Under the pieces are notes generated by a model, which was given only the letters and a program-made list of their open reading frames with translations, had not been told where the DNA came from and ran no database searches. Of a stretch of DNA of 64,000 nucleotides, positions 16,019 through 25,269 are shown piece after piece (position 1 is the first letter of the stretch; every line of letters begins with the position of its first letter). Where the stretch lies: assembly GCA_017502865.1 (NCBI GenBank), contig JAFVUD010000006.1, forward strand, positions 125,832-189,831, in the 5' to 3' direction. The DNA comes from Alphaproteobacteria bacterium. GTDB lineage: Bacteria > Pseudomonadota > Alphaproteobacteria > Rs-D84. The position numbers were made by a program, and so were the translations under genes.

Positions 16019-18536
16019 AAATATCTTTTGTGCAACAAATCCGGCGCATATGGCAGATGCGTTGGTGCGTATTATGCAAGACAGTGGGGAAAAATGGGAA
16101 GATATGCTGATATTCTTGCCCAGTCGTCGTGCAGTGCGTACGGTTGAAAAAGATTTGGTTCGCCGTGTGGGACATGCGGTTATGTTGCCGCATCTGGTTG
16201 CACTGGGCGAAGGGGTCGATGACGAAGAATATGTGCCAGAAATTACCGGCGACGATGTAATTTCAAATACAGAACGGGTAATTGTTGTTGCCAAGTTGTT
16301 GGTTGCAGACGCAAATATTGGACGGCTGTCGGTGGCGTTGCCAATTGCACGTGATTTGGTGCGTATGCAGGATTATCTGGAAAACGAAGGTGTGGATGCC
16401 GCAGATATTGACTGGATGGAATTGGTTGATGAAAAGTATGCACAACATTTTCAGTCCAAGGCACAGATGCTGGGGATTTTGTCCCAGGTTATGCGTGAAT
16501 ATGCCAATGGGCGTCAAACGTCTGTTCAGGTTAGAAATGCAGAAATTCGTAACTGGATAAATTATTTTCATAAATATAAATTAGTAATTGTTTGTGGTTC
16601 AACCGCCAGTGTTCCTGCAACAGCAGATTTGATGGTTGCGATTGCAGCACAACCGCACGGACGGATTATTTTGTCTGGGAAAATTGACGGGCGTGAATCT
16701 GATTTCGAATTAGACACAAATCCATATAATGCAGAATATAAATTCTTGGGACGTGTTGGGGTAAAACCAGCAGATGTAATTCAAATTGATGTAGGGCAGT
16801 CTGCAATTGATTTTATGAATTACTGTATGGGAAATGATACGGCACCAACACAAATCAGCAATGATTTGCGGCATTGTCATTTGGTTGTTTGTGGACGTGA
16901 AGCACAAGAGGCCGAAGCCGTTGCAGAAATTGCAGAACGCAGTATAAAAGATAATAAGTCTGTGTTGGTAATTACGCCAGACGCCGCAGGAAACCAGCGT
17001 ATAGCCGTGGCATTGGCACACAGAAATATAGATGCGGATTTTTCGGGTGGAAAATCTGGGGCGGCAACATCAGCAGGTCGTGCGATACTGAATTTATTAG
17101 ATGCCTGGATTGAAAAATCGGCGGATGAATTTAATTTGGCATATGTTAAATCTGGGCGAAATTTATTTGATACGATTGCAGATATTGTAGAACGGTACCA
17201 TCCGCAATTTACACCAAAATGTGTCATAGACGATGCGGATTCTGTGTTGGTATGGCATGCGATTAAAGATTTGTCTGATGCGTTAAATGTGGCGGTGGTT
17301 GATTTGGATGTCGCAGATGCACGGGCGTTGATTGCAGATGCGTTGTCGGGTGTGTCTGTGCGTGGTGCGATGAATGATGGGGCCGGTGTGGTTGTGTTGG
17401 GGACAATTGAATCACGTATGCAGACGGCAGATGTTGTGATTTTAACGGGGCTGAATGATGGCATGTTTCCGTCACGTGGGTACGAAAATTCGTGGTTGCC
17501 ACGTGCGCTGGCCCAGCAGATTGGATTGCCGTCGCCCGACAGAAAGGTATCTTTGCAGGCGTTGGATTTTATGAATTTGTCATGTGGGCCAGAAGTGTAC
17601 TGGGTGCGGTCGGGGGCATCGGGCGGTGTCCAGATGACAGAATCTAGATTTTTATCCCGAATAATTGCACGTGGTGGAGATTTTGATACGGCCGTGGGCA
17701 CAGATATTATTGCCAAAATTGTTGCAGATGATTCACCAAATTTATGTCCGCTGTCATATGCACCACCATCGCCACCAGCGGATTGGAGTGATGTTTATGT
17801 GACGGAATTGGAACATTTGATTCATAATCCGTATTCGTTCTATGTTAAACATATTTTAAGATTAAAAACAAAAGATGACTATTGGTTAACACCAGATGCA
17901 CGGGATTTTGGAAATCTGGTTCATGAAGTTATTGAAAAAGCGACAGATTATCGCACCGATGTTTTGATTGCCCAGATGGATGCACGGGCACATGAAATTT
18001 TGGGGCGGGGCAGTATTTTGTTTCATTTTTGGCATAAAAGATTTTGTGAAATTGCCCCGTTGGTTGAAAAAGTGTTCGGTCAAATGCCAGATGGGGCCCG
18101 GGCAGAAATTGGGGCATCGGTTAAAATACCGGTTGGCAAGAATGCAGAACGTGTGGTGCGGGCACGTGCAGACTGGGTCTGGGACGGTGGGGTTTTAGAT
18201 ATCAAGACGGGTTCTGCCCCCAGCGAAAGCCAATTAAAAGAAGGGAATATGCCACAGTTGCCGTTAGAGGCGTTGATGCTGAAATCGGGTGGGTTTAAGA
18301 TTAAAACAACTAAAATCAGTCAGTTGCCGATAATGCAATTTTTACAACTGAAAAATAATGATGTGCGGTTGATTGAATATGATGCACAAACAACCCAGAT
18401 GATGATAGATGCTGCATACAACAAAACCCAGGAATTGTTTCAAATGTATTCTGCGGGTGGGGCAGAATATGAAAACAGACCAAATTCAGATCAGAAGTAT
18501 AGAAATTATGATGATTTGGTACGTGCGTATGATTAA
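16005..18536 (+). CDS. addB: Double-strand break repair protein AddB
   Basis: 843 aa. AddB is the nuclease partner of AddA in the AddAB helicase-nuclease that processes double-strand ends for RecA. N-terminal part: FLPSRRAVRTVEKDLV near 40-55, the usual alphaproteobacterial AddB pattern without a working Walker A. C-terminal PD-(D/E)XK nuclease: GNLVHEVIE near 637, the RADWVWDGGVLDIKTG core near 725-740, and QLPLEALML near 755. The start is TTG 16005, placed by the site aaggg six bases upstream; the next ATG is 15 codons in. No addA lies nearby. The frame overlaps engB and ends at a terminator. Confidence 0.88.
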   Translation: MALNKNIFCATNPAHMADALVRIMQDSGEKWEDMLIFLPSRRAVRTVEKDLVRRVGHAVMLPHLVALGEGVDDEEYVPEITGDDVISNTERVIVVAKLLVADANIGRLSVALPIARDLVRMQDYLENEGVDAADIDWMELVDEKYAQHFQSKAQMLGILSQVMREYANGRQTSVQVRNAEIRNWINYFHKYKLVIVCGSTASVPATADLMVAIAAQPHGRIILSGKIDGRESDFELDTNPYNAEYKFLGRVGVKPADVIQIDVGQSAIDFMNYCMGNDTAPTQISNDLRHCHLVVCGREAQEAEAVAEIAERSIKDNKSVLVITPDAAGNQRIAVALAHRNIDADFSGGKSGAATSAGRAILNLLDAWIEKSADEFNLAYVKSGRNLFDTIADIVERYHPQFTPKCVIDDADSVLVWHAIKDLSDALNVAVVDLDVADARALIADALSGVSVRGAMNDGAGVVVLGTIESRMQTADVVILTGLNDGMFPSRGYENSWLPRALAQQIGLPSPDRKVSLQALDFMNLSCGPEVYWVRSGASGGVQMTESRFLSRIIARGGDFDTAVGTDIIAKIVADDSPNLCPLSYAPPSPPADWSDVYVTELEHLIHNPYSFYVKHILRLKTKDDYWLTPDARDFGNLVHEVIEKATDYRTDVLIAQMDARAHEILGRGSILFHFWHKRFCEIAPLVEKVFGQMPDGARAEIGASVKIPVGKNAERVVRARADWVWDGGVLDIKTGSAPSESQLKEGNMPQLPLEALMLKSGGFKIKTTKISQLPIMQFLQLKNNDVRLIEYDAQTTQMMIDAAYNKTQELFQMYSAGGAEYENRPNSDQKYRNYDDLVRAYD

Positions 18537-18560
18537 AAAATCCCCAAATGGGGATTTTTT
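18535..18560. terminator. Bidirectional terminator between addB and xthA
   Basis: Stem aaaaaatcccc pairs with ggggatttttt around aaat; T-runs on both strands. The two genes converge on it: addB ends at 18536 and xthA at 18559. Confidence 0.85.
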
Positions 18561-19329
18561 ATTTGATTGTTAACATTAAACCGCAATGGTCGGTTGGTTT
18601 TTCAGCCAGGCGTGGTTCAATATCAATTTCACAATTTTTAATCATTTCCATGGCGGCTTTGTTTGCCAGGAAATAATCCAGACGCAGGCCCTGTTTGTTG
18701 CCAACGGTGTCACGGCCACGGTATCCGTACCATGTGTAATCAATATCATCTGGGTGGAAATGACGCCATACGTCGGTCCAACCGGCGTTTAACCATTGAT
18801 TCATAATTTCACGGGCGGCCGGGGCAGAAATTGCGATTCCTTCGTAATTTTTGGGTTTCCAGATGTCACGATCTTCGATTGCGACGTTAAAGTCACCGCC
18901 AATGATTACCGGTTCTGGGGAATCCAGGAAGCCGGCTATGTAATCTGTGAATGCACGCATCCATTCCAATTTGTATGGGAATTTTGGTGATTCAACAGTG
19001 TCGCCGTTTGGCATATATGTATTTATAACACGAATGCGGCCGTCAATCACGGTTTCCAGAAAGCGTGCGTTTACATCGGCATAGTTTGGCATGCCACATG
19101 TGGTGTCTTCGATGGAATATTTAGAAAATGTTGCGACCCCGTTCCATGATTTTTGACCAAATACTTTGACGTTGTATCCGTATTCGTCAAACAGGTTGTG
19201 GGGAAAGTTTGCGGTTTCGACTTTTAATTCCTGGACCAGGATGGTGTCGTATTCACCGCGGCTTAAAATATCCAAGAAACTTTGTGCATGTGCACGGATT
19301 GAGTTTATGTTTAAGGTTAAAATTTTCAT
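18559..19329 (-). CDS. xthA: Exodeoxyribonuclease III
   Basis: 256 aa. AP endonuclease and 3'-5' exonuclease of base-excision repair, endonuclease/exonuclease/phosphatase fold. Catalytic motifs: LNINSIRA at the start (metal-binding Asn), VQELKVE near 35 (catalytic Glu), NTYMPNG near 103, IIGGDFNVA near 146, and the C-terminal LRLDYFLA with PTDHCGL (Asp-His pair). The start is ATG 19329 after aggaaagcaaac; a longer open frame upstream belongs to the region of the divergent acyl-CoA synthetase and has no support. Confidence 0.95.
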   Translation of the reverse strand: MKILTLNINSIRAHAQSFLDILSRGEYDTILVQELKVETANFPHNLFDEYGYNVKVFGQKSWNGVATFSKYSIEDTTCGMPNYADVNARFLETVIDGRIRVINTYMPNGDTVESPKFPYKLEWMRAFTDYIAGFLDSPEPVIIGGDFNVAIEDRDIWKPKNYEGIAISAPAAREIMNQWLNAGWTDVWRHFHPDDIDYTWYGYRGRDTVGNKQGLRLDYFLANKAAMEMIKNCEIDIEPRLAEKPTDHCGLMLTIK

Positions 19330-19399
19330 GTTTGCTTTCCTGATTATGTTGATTATAATAAACACAGTCCAATATAAAAACAACAAGGAATTTTTTGAA

Positions 19400-20980
19400 A
19401 TGAATATGTATAAACTGTTGGAACAGACAGTAGCGAAGTATCCAGATAATTTGTATCTGGTGCGTGAAAATGTTTCGTACAAAGAATTTTTAAATTTGGT
19501 CAAGGCACGTGCATCTACATTGGACACGGCCGGTGTTAAAAAAGGGGATGTGGTTGGTGTTCTGTCGCATAATATCCCAGAATTTCCAATTACTATGTTT
19601 GCGTTGTGGTATCTGGGGGCAACAGTGCTGCTGCTGGATACAAATTTGACACCATATGAATATGATAATATGGCGGAAATTGCAGACTGCAAAATGGTTT
19701 GTGCAGAAAAGTCATTTGTTTATAAAACAGATAAATTCAAATTCTTTGATATCACCAAAAAAGATGGCAAGGTTAATCCAGATTTGAAACCGGCTGATGT
19801 TGAAACACTGGATGTTGCAACAATGTCATTTACATCGGGGTCAACCGGTGTGCCAAAGGTTGTGCCATTGACACACTTTAATTTGACAGAATGTGCAAAT
19901 TCATTAGAAGATATGGCAGAATGGTTCAAACCGGGTGATTATTTGTATGGATTTTTGCCAATGTATCATGTGTTTGGATTTGCAGTTGAAGTCTTGGCTA
20001 CGTTGCATTTTGGTGCAGGGGTTGTTTTACAACCAACGGTCAATCCAAAAGAAATTATGGCGGACTTTAAAAAATTCCGTCCCCAGGTTATCCCAGCAGT
20101 TCCACGTCTGTGGGAAGTGTTCCGTAACAAAATTATCGATAATGTAAAGGCACAGAAAAAATGGTGGCTGGTATCGTTTATTTTGAAGTATGGTAAAACA
20201 TTGGAAAAGATTGGATTGGGCGCGTTGGTTCGCAAAGTTCAGAAACCAATCTTGGATGTGTTTGGTGGTCGTGCACGTCTGTTGGTTGCAGGTGGGGCGG
20301 CAACAAAGCCAGAAGTTGAAACATTCTATGAACGTTTGGGGCTGACATTTATTCAGGGTTATGGTTTGACAGAAACAGTTGGGCCAATCTGTATTTCAAA
20401 GCCAACTAAAAAACGTTTCCCATTTGCCTTTGGTGGTCCGACAATGAACAACGAATGCGAAATTCGTGATAAAAACGAAGAAGGTGTCGGTGTTCTGTGG
20501 GTTCGTGGGCATCAGGTGTTCGGTGGATATTTGAACAACGAAGCCGTGAACAAAGAAGTGTTTGACGAACGTGGATTCTTTAACACAGGTGACATGGTAT
20601 CGATGGATAAAAACGGTGAATTGCACTTTGCGGGTCGTAAAAAGCAGGTTATCGTTTTGGACAGTGGTAAAAATGTTTATCCAGACGAACTGGAAGGGCT
20701 GTTTATCACAATCCCAGGTGTTAAAAATGTGGCTGTGTTCGAACACAAGGTCAAAGACAAAACGGTTACATATGGTGTGTTCAGTGTTGAACCAGGTATG
20801 ACCATGGAACAGTTAAGTGCAGGGATTATTGCAGCAAATAAAAAAGTTGCCAGTTATAAGTGGGTGACCCACTATGCAATGACAACCGAAGATTTGCCAT
20901 CGACCAGCACGCAGAAGGTTAAACACCATGTGGTGCGTCAGAATCTGATTGAGGGTAAGTATCCAGACCGCCACGAATAA
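19400..20980 (+). CDS. AMP-dependent (long-chain) acyl-CoA synthetase
   Basis: 526 aa of the ANL superfamily, which activates a carboxylic acid as acyl-AMP and then forms the CoA thioester. Motifs: the P-loop SFTSGSTGVPKVVPLTH at about residues 140-156, YGLTETVGP near 325, NTGDMVSMDKNGELHFAGR near 395-413, and the invariant Lys in STSTQKVKHH near 510. Those features fit fatty-acid CoA ligases; the substrate cannot be fixed. The start is ATG 19400 (aagga ten bases upstream), with a second ATG at 19406. It is divergent from xthA. Two hydrophobic residues runs at mid-protein may favour peripheral membrane contact. Confidence 0.85.
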   Translation: MNMYKLLEQTVAKYPDNLYLVRENVSYKEFLNLVKARASTLDTAGVKKGDVVGVLSHNIPEFPITMFALWYLGATVLLLDTNLTPYEYDNMAEIADCKMVCAEKSFVYKTDKFKFFDITKKDGKVNPDLKPADVETLDVATMSFTSGSTGVPKVVPLTHFNLTECANSLEDMAEWFKPGDYLYGFLPMYHVFGFAVEVLATLHFGAGVVLQPTVNPKEIMADFKKFRPQVIPAVPRLWEVFRNKIIDNVKAQKKWWLVSFILKYGKTLEKIGLGALVRKVQKPILDVFGGRARLLVAGGAATKPEVETFYERLGLTFIQGYGLTETVGPICISKPTKKRFPFAFGGPTMNNECEIRDKNEEGVGVLWVRGHQVFGGYLNNEAVNKEVFDERGFFNTGDMVSMDKNGELHFAGRKKQVIVLDSGKNVYPDELEGLFITIPGVKNVAVFEHKVKDKTVTYGVFSVEPGMTMEQLSAGIIAANKKVASYKWVTHYAMTTEDLPSTSTQKVKHHVVRQNLIEGKYPDRHE

Positions 20981-21085
20981 AAATTAAATCTAATAGTATA
21001 TCTACGAACAAACCCGAAACCTCATGTAACTTCTGTACACTACGGTTTCGGGTTTGTGCGTATCTACACTATTATCTTTAATTTT
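20980..21085. repeat. Long imperfect palindrome, element C
   Basis: Arms of about 42 bases (20980-21021 and 21044-21085). The inner core aaacccgaaacc/ggtttcgggttt is perfect; the outer AT-rich part (aaaattaaa..taatagt) pairs with few mismatches. The loop tcatgtaac..tgtacactac (21022-21043) is shared with elements A and B. Like A, it starts at the stop codon of the preceding gene. Confidence 0.7.
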
Positions 21086-21091
21086 CAACGC

Positions 21092-21120
21092 TTGTTAGAA
21101 GAAGTTTTTTTTGATAAAAT
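21092..21120 (+). promoter_or_regulatory. Putative promoter of the 112-aa secreted protein
   Basis: TTGTTA (21092-21097), 17 bases, TAAAAT (21115-21120). The leader then carries gaggggag just before the ATG at 21144. Confidence 0.55.
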
Positions 21121-21143
21121 TTGGTTAGAAAAAAGAGGGGAGT

Positions 21144-21482
21144 ATGAAAAAGATTTGTTTTGTGATTGCGTGTCTTGTGTCGGGGGTGGCATCGGCCCAG
21201 ACAGTAAATCTGAACTGTTATACCGAGCATAAGGGTTTAAGTCCAGATACCAGAACGCAATATACTGTTTCTGTTGAGTTTTTAGAAGACGGGGCAATTT
21301 TAAATGTAGATGGTAAGTTGACTTTTTTGACCCAGCAATATGATGCACCAGTTGCGTTTTACAGTATGAACCCATGGTATAATTTGCAAATTGGAAATCG
21401 GGATTATTCAACAAAATATGCATTGGGTGTTCCATCAAATGAACCATTTGCATTATATTTGTCGTGTGATGAAATAAATTAA
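21144..21482 (+). CDS. Small secreted protein, unknown
   Basis: 112 aa with a clear signal peptide (MKKICFVIACLVSGVASA, cut before Gln19). The mature part is short and beta-rich with two Cys (LNCYTEH near the start, LSCDEIN at the end) that could form one disulfide. Tyr and aromatic residues alternate in YSMNPWYNLQIGN. No family is recognised. It has its own promoter and a strong ribosome site (gaggggag), and ends at a terminator shared with mnmE. Confidence 0.65.
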   Translation: MKKICFVIACLVSGVASAQTVNLNCYTEHKGLSPDTRTQYTVSVEFLEDGAILNVDGKLTFLTQQYDAPVAFYSMNPWYNLQIGNRDYSTKYALGVPSNEPFALYLSCDEIN

Positions 21483-21484
21483 AA

Positions 21485-21509
21485 ATCCCCCATTTGGGGG
21501 ATAATTTTT
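21485..21509. terminator. Bidirectional terminator
   Basis: Stem atccccc (21485-21491) pairs with gggggat (21496-21502), loop attt. The T-run is stronger on the minus strand, where it ends mnmE; on the plus strand it ends the 112-aa secreted gene. Confidence 0.8.
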
Positions 21510-22827
21510 ATTTACCCAGGCACAGTTGGCCGAATGTCATGTCTAATACTTCGGTTGCGGTGATGGTGCCCAATATTTTGCCAATTGCATCCGCTGCACG
21601 GCGGGTATGTTCGGCAAAGATATCATAATTGTCGCCGGCCTTCAGTGCGTTTGATAATTCTGTCGCCGCCGATTCCAGCAATGATTTGGTGCGTGTGTTA
21701 ATGGTTAAATTTGATTCACAACCATCAAACATCTCGTGGATTTTTGCACGCAGTTCGTTCATCAAATTTTGCATGCCGATACCTGTCTTGGCAGATATAG
21801 GTAATGCGTCAAAGAAGTTTGTTTGGTCGGTTGTGTCGCATTTGTTCACAATACGGATAACGGGGTTTGGCCCAATGCGTGAATCATCGATGGCGATGCG
21901 TGGGAAATTATCGGGGGTATAGATGTGTAATATAATATCTGCGGTTTTGATTTCAGATTTTGTGCGTTCTATACCGATGTTTTCGATTTCGTCGTCCGTT
22001 TCACGAATACCGGCTGTATCGGCCAGGTTGACCATATATCCGTCTATATCAATTGTTGCGGATACGACATCACGGGTTGTACCGGCAATATCTGATACAA
22101 TTGCACGGTTGGACCCAACCATATAATTGAATATAGATGATTTTCCAACATTTGTTTCGCCGACCAATGCGACATTTATACCACCACGAATTGCACGTGC
22201 GGTTTTGTATTTGTTTAACGCATTGGCGATTTCGTTGTATAAATTGTATGTTCGTGTGCGTATGGTTTCGCCAATATTCTGGGGCAGGTCGTCGGGGCTG
22301 TAATCCAGAATTGCCGCCGCATAGGCAGATATTTCAACCATGGAATTTCGCCACGTGTTATAAATTTCGCTGTCAAATCCCATCATAGAACGCAGGGCGT
22401 GTTTACGCTGGATATCGGTTTGGGCGTCCAGCAATGCCGCCAATCCATCGACGTCGGCCAAATCCATTTTATTGTTATAGAATGCACGGCGTGAAAATTC
22501 CCCAGGTTCGGCCATACGCATTCCATGTGTCATCAGGTATTCAAATACAGCGTTTATAACGGCAGGGGCACCATGGGTGTGCAATTCAATTACATCTTGG
22601 CCGGTAAAGGAATGTGGGCCTGGAAAATATATTGCCAGGCATTGGTCGATTAAATCATTTGTGGCATCTGTCAGATTGCAAAAATATGCGTGGCGGGGGG
22701 TGATTTCTGGTTTGGTTATAAATGATTTGAATATATCGCCCAGGTTTTCGCCAGATATACGAATTACGGCCACCCCAGATTTACCATGGCCAGATGACAG
22801 TGCGAAAATTGTGTCGTTGTTATTCAT
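21508..22827 (-). CDS. mnmE: tRNA modification GTPase MnmE
   Basis: 439 aa. With MnmG it makes the carboxymethylaminomethyl group on wobble uridine 34. N-terminal tetrahydrofolate-binding domain with AEPGEFSRRAFYNNKMDL near 113-130, then helical and G domains: G1 GETNVGKS near 222, G2 IAGTTRD near 245, G3 DTAG near 268, G4 NKCD near 327, and SAKTG near 345. The C-terminal CLGK is the C(I/L)GK motif with the catalytic Cys. Its start shares one base with the stop of ruvA. Confidence 0.96.
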   Translation of the reverse strand: MNNNDTIFALSSGHGKSGVAVIRISGENLGDIFKSFITKPEITPRHAYFCNLTDATNDLIDQCLAIYFPGPHSFTGQDVIELHTHGAPAVINAVFEYLMTHGMRMAEPGEFSRRAFYNNKMDLADVDGLAALLDAQTDIQRKHALRSMMGFDSEIYNTWRNSMVEISAYAAAILDYSPDDLPQNIGETIRTRTYNLYNEIANALNKYKTARAIRGGINVALVGETNVGKSSIFNYMVGSNRAIVSDIAGTTRDVVSATIDIDGYMVNLADTAGIRETDDEIENIGIERTKSEIKTADIILHIYTPDNFPRIAIDDSRIGPNPVIRIVNKCDTTDQTNFFDALPISAKTGIGMQNLMNELRAKIHEMFDGCESNLTINTRTKSLLESAATELSNALKAGDNYDIFAEHTRRAADAIGKILGTITATEVLDMTFGQLCLGK

Positions 22828-23414
22828 TATTTGTTTCCACTTATTTCTTTTAATGCCATTGGGACCAGGGCGGCCACATCGGCAGTTGGGTTTTTGTTGA
22901 CCAGTTTTTGTGCCATTTCCAGAATGTCCAGACGGCGATAGCCCAAGGCTTCTAATGCCATCAACAGGTCGGGCAGGGCGGATCCAGCAGCCGTTGGTGC
23001 GGTTGGTGCAAACAGGTCAGCCGATGTGCCACCAATTTTATTCTTTAATTCAACAATGATTTTTTCGGCGACTTTCTTGCCGACACCCGGGGCGGTGGCA
23101 ATTGTTTTTGCATCGCCTGTTGCAATTGCAGACATTAATGTGTCAACGCTGATTGTCCCCAGGATTGCCATTGCCACTTTGGGGCCAACGCCAGATACTG
23201 TGGTCAACATGTTAAACAGGTTCTGTCCAGACAGGCTGGTGAAGCCAAACAGGCGGATAGAGTCTTCACGGACAACAGTTTCAATCCACAGTTCAACAGT
23301 TGATTTATGGGTTAAATATTCAGATGTAAATACTTTATAGCCGACCCCGTGGACCAATAAAATTACATATCCATCGCCGATATAGTCAACTATGCCTTGC
23401 AATTTGCCAATCAT
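22827..23414 (-). CDS. ruvA: Holliday junction branch migration protein RuvA
   Basis: 195 aa. RuvA binds four-way junctions and loads the RuvB motor. N-terminal OB fold (MIGKLQGIVDYIGDGYVILLVHGVGY), two helix-hairpin-helix motifs (LTTVSGVGPKVAMAIL and IATAPGVGKKVAEKIIVELKNK), and C-terminal RuvB-binding domain (LMALEALGYRRLDI). Stop and mnmE start overlap by one base. ruvC is 7 kb away on the other strand and ruvB is not in the window. Confidence 0.96.
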   Translation of the reverse strand: MIGKLQGIVDYIGDGYVILLVHGVGYKVFTSEYLTHKSTVELWIETVVREDSIRLFGFTSLSGQNLFNMLTTVSGVGPKVAMAILGTISVDTLMSAIATGDAKTIATAPGVGKKVAEKIIVELKNKIGGTSADLFAPTAPTAAGSALPDLLMALEALGYRRLDILEMAQKLVNKNPTADVAALVPMALKEISGNK

Positions 23415-23464
23415 TTGTTATCCTTTTGGGGTAATTTTAATCCAAATAACTGAAAAGGTCAAAT

Positions 23465-24181
23465 ATGAGTGGACACAGTAAATGGCATAATATTCAGCAT
23501 AAGAAGGGCGCAGCAGACGCAGCCCGCAGTGGTTTGTTTACAAAATTGGCACGTGAAATTACTATGGCGGCCAAGTTGGGTGATAAAAACCCAGATAATA
23601 ACCCACGTTTGCGTTTGGCAATTTTGACAGCACGCAAAAATTCTATGCCGAATGATAATATTAAACGTGCAATTGACAAAGCGTCGGGGTCAAATACAGA
23701 AAACTATGAAGCAGTTAGATACGAAGGCTATGGCCCAGGGGCGGTGCCAGTTATTGTAGAAGCCTTGACCGATAATCCACGTCGTACAGTGCCAGAAGTT
23801 CGCAGTATATTTGCTAAAAACGGCGGAAATATGGGCGAAGAAGGCAGTGTTGTGTTTATGTTCACACGTGCAGGCCAGATTATGTATCCAGCATCAATCG
23901 GTAAAACCGAAGATGAAATGATGGAAATTATTATGGATGCAAATGCAGATAATTTGGAAGCATCCGAAGAAGGCTTTATCATCACAACAAAACCAGAAGA
24001 TTTTATCAATGTTCAAAAATATTTGGCAGATAAACTGGGTGAACCAGAACAGGCAGAATTGACATGGTTGCCAAATATGCCAATGGATTTGGATGATGAA
24101 ACATATGCCAAATTGGAAAAGTTGGTTGATGCGCTGGATGCGAATGATGATGTGCAGAAAGTGTTCACAGCGGCTGCATAA
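23465..24181 (+). CDS. yebC: YebC/PmpR family protein
   Basis: 238 aa. The family was described as DNA-binding transcription regulators, and some members have been linked to relief of ribosome stalling. The N-terminus MSGHSKWHNIQHKKGAADA is diagnostic, followed by NPRLRLAI, MPNDNIKRAI and the acidic C-terminal domain ending in VQKVFTAAA. Its ribosome site is gaaaagg, and it is divergent from ruvA with a 50-base shared region. An intrinsic terminator follows. Confidence 0.95.
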   Translation: MSGHSKWHNIQHKKGAADAARSGLFTKLAREITMAAKLGDKNPDNNPRLRLAILTARKNSMPNDNIKRAIDKASGSNTENYEAVRYEGYGPGAVPVIVEALTDNPRRTVPEVRSIFAKNGGNMGEEGSVVFMFTRAGQIMYPASIGKTEDEMMEIIMDANADNLEASEEGFIITTKPEDFINVQKYLADKLGEPEQAELTWLPNMPMDLDDETYAKLEKLVDALDANDDVQKVFTAAA

Positions 24182-24205
24182 ATCATTATTTTTAATCTAA
24201 GAGAG

Positions 24206-24231
24206 TCGGGGATTTTAATCCCCGATTTTTT
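24206..24231 (+). terminator. Intrinsic terminator after yebC
   Basis: Stem tcggggatt pairs with aatccccga, followed by a run of seven T. Confidence 0.85.
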
Positions 24232-24327
24232 TGTTTAAATCGTTTTAGAAATTATTGGGGCGATTCGTTTTCCCCTTTCTTTAAATTCCTGAATTTGATA
24301 TAATTTGCGTAAGTAAAGAGAGATGTT

Positions 24328-25269
24328 ATGAAGAAATTTTTACCGTTTTTATTTGTTTTTACGGCTGTTTTGCCGGCTGTGGCGAACAGTCAATTGGCGT
24401 TGGACGAAGCATTGCGTGCGACATATACCGCATGTGTCGGGATTGATGATGAATTGGCCGAGCTGAAAAAAATGGCGGGGATTAATACCGCTGTGACCGG
24501 GGTGGCGACTGCTGCTGGTGCCGGTGCAACAGTCACAGGGTTGGTCAAAGCATCCAAAGATGCCAAGGCAGATCAATTGGAAAAAATCTTGGAAGAAATT
24601 GAACAAAAAACCAAGAATTTGGACCCAATGACCGAGGTGGAAATAGAAGTCGCAATAGCTGATTTTCATAAAGATTCTGTGACCAAGTTAACGTCCAGTC
24701 AATCAATAGAAGATGAATTGGCTAAATTAAATAAGCAATCCAAGAATTTGGGTAATTGGCGTACGGGTTTAATGGCGACCAGTGCGGTTGCAAACGTTGC
24801 AGGTACAGTTATTGCCAGTGGTAATAAAATTGATGGTGATGTTAAAGCATCAATCAATGCGTGCAAGGCGGCAGTGGTGAACCTGAGGTCGGCCATGATG
24901 CAGGCACGTTTGAATGGTGTTGATATTTCCGAAGCACAACATATTGCCGATGTTTGTGGTGAATATGATTTTGCAGATTTGTCCAAAGTAAATACCAAGG
25001 CCAAAGGTGCGGCGATTTCATCAGGTATTGGTGCGGCAACCGGTGTGGTTGGTACAATTGTTTCGGCGACTGCGAATTCAAACGACGTTCGTAATGATAA
25101 TTCTGATGGTGGTAAAAAGAAAGAAAAGACACTGAATACAACGGCGAACGTGTTGGCGGGTGCGACAACGGCGGCATCGGCAACGGCAACTGTATTTAAT
25201 GCAACACAGATTAAAGCGATTAAGAATGTAGCGGAAATTGCAGAAAAATGCACGGGGGTCTTGAGATGA
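24328..25269 (+). CDS. Secreted protein with glycine-rich hydrophobic segments, unknown
   Basis: 313 aa. Signal peptide MKKFLPFLFVFTAVLPAVANS. The mature protein alternates charged helical stretches (QLEKILEEIEQKTKNLD) with small-residue hydrophobic segments at about 56-72 (TAVTGVATAAGAGATVTG), 150-165, 232-250 and 278-295. These look like glycine-zipper helices that could insert in a membrane or pack together. Three or four Cys are spread along it. TATAAT and the site aaagagaga precede ATG 24328. Its last four bases, ATGA, are also the start of the 1055-aa gene, so the two are translationally coupled and probably act together at the cell surface. Confidence 0.65.
   Translation: MKKFLPFLFVFTAVLPAVANSQLALDEALRATYTACVGIDDELAELKKMAGINTAVTGVATAAGAGATVTGLVKASKDAKADQLEKILEEIEQKTKNLDPMTEVEIEVAIADFHKDSVTKLTSSQSIEDELAKLNKQSKNLGNWRTGLMATSAVANVAGTVIASGNKIDGDVKASINACKAAVVNLRSAMMQARLNGVDISEAQHIADVCGEYDFADLSKVNTKAKGAAISSGIGAATGVVGTIVSATANSNDVRNDNSDGGKKKEKTLNTTANVLAGATTAASATATVFNATQIKAIKNVAEIAEKCTGVLR

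Noticed and set aside
23026..23340. Plus-strand open frame over ruvA
   Set aside because: Shadow frame of ruvA, whose motifs are unmistakable on the other strand.
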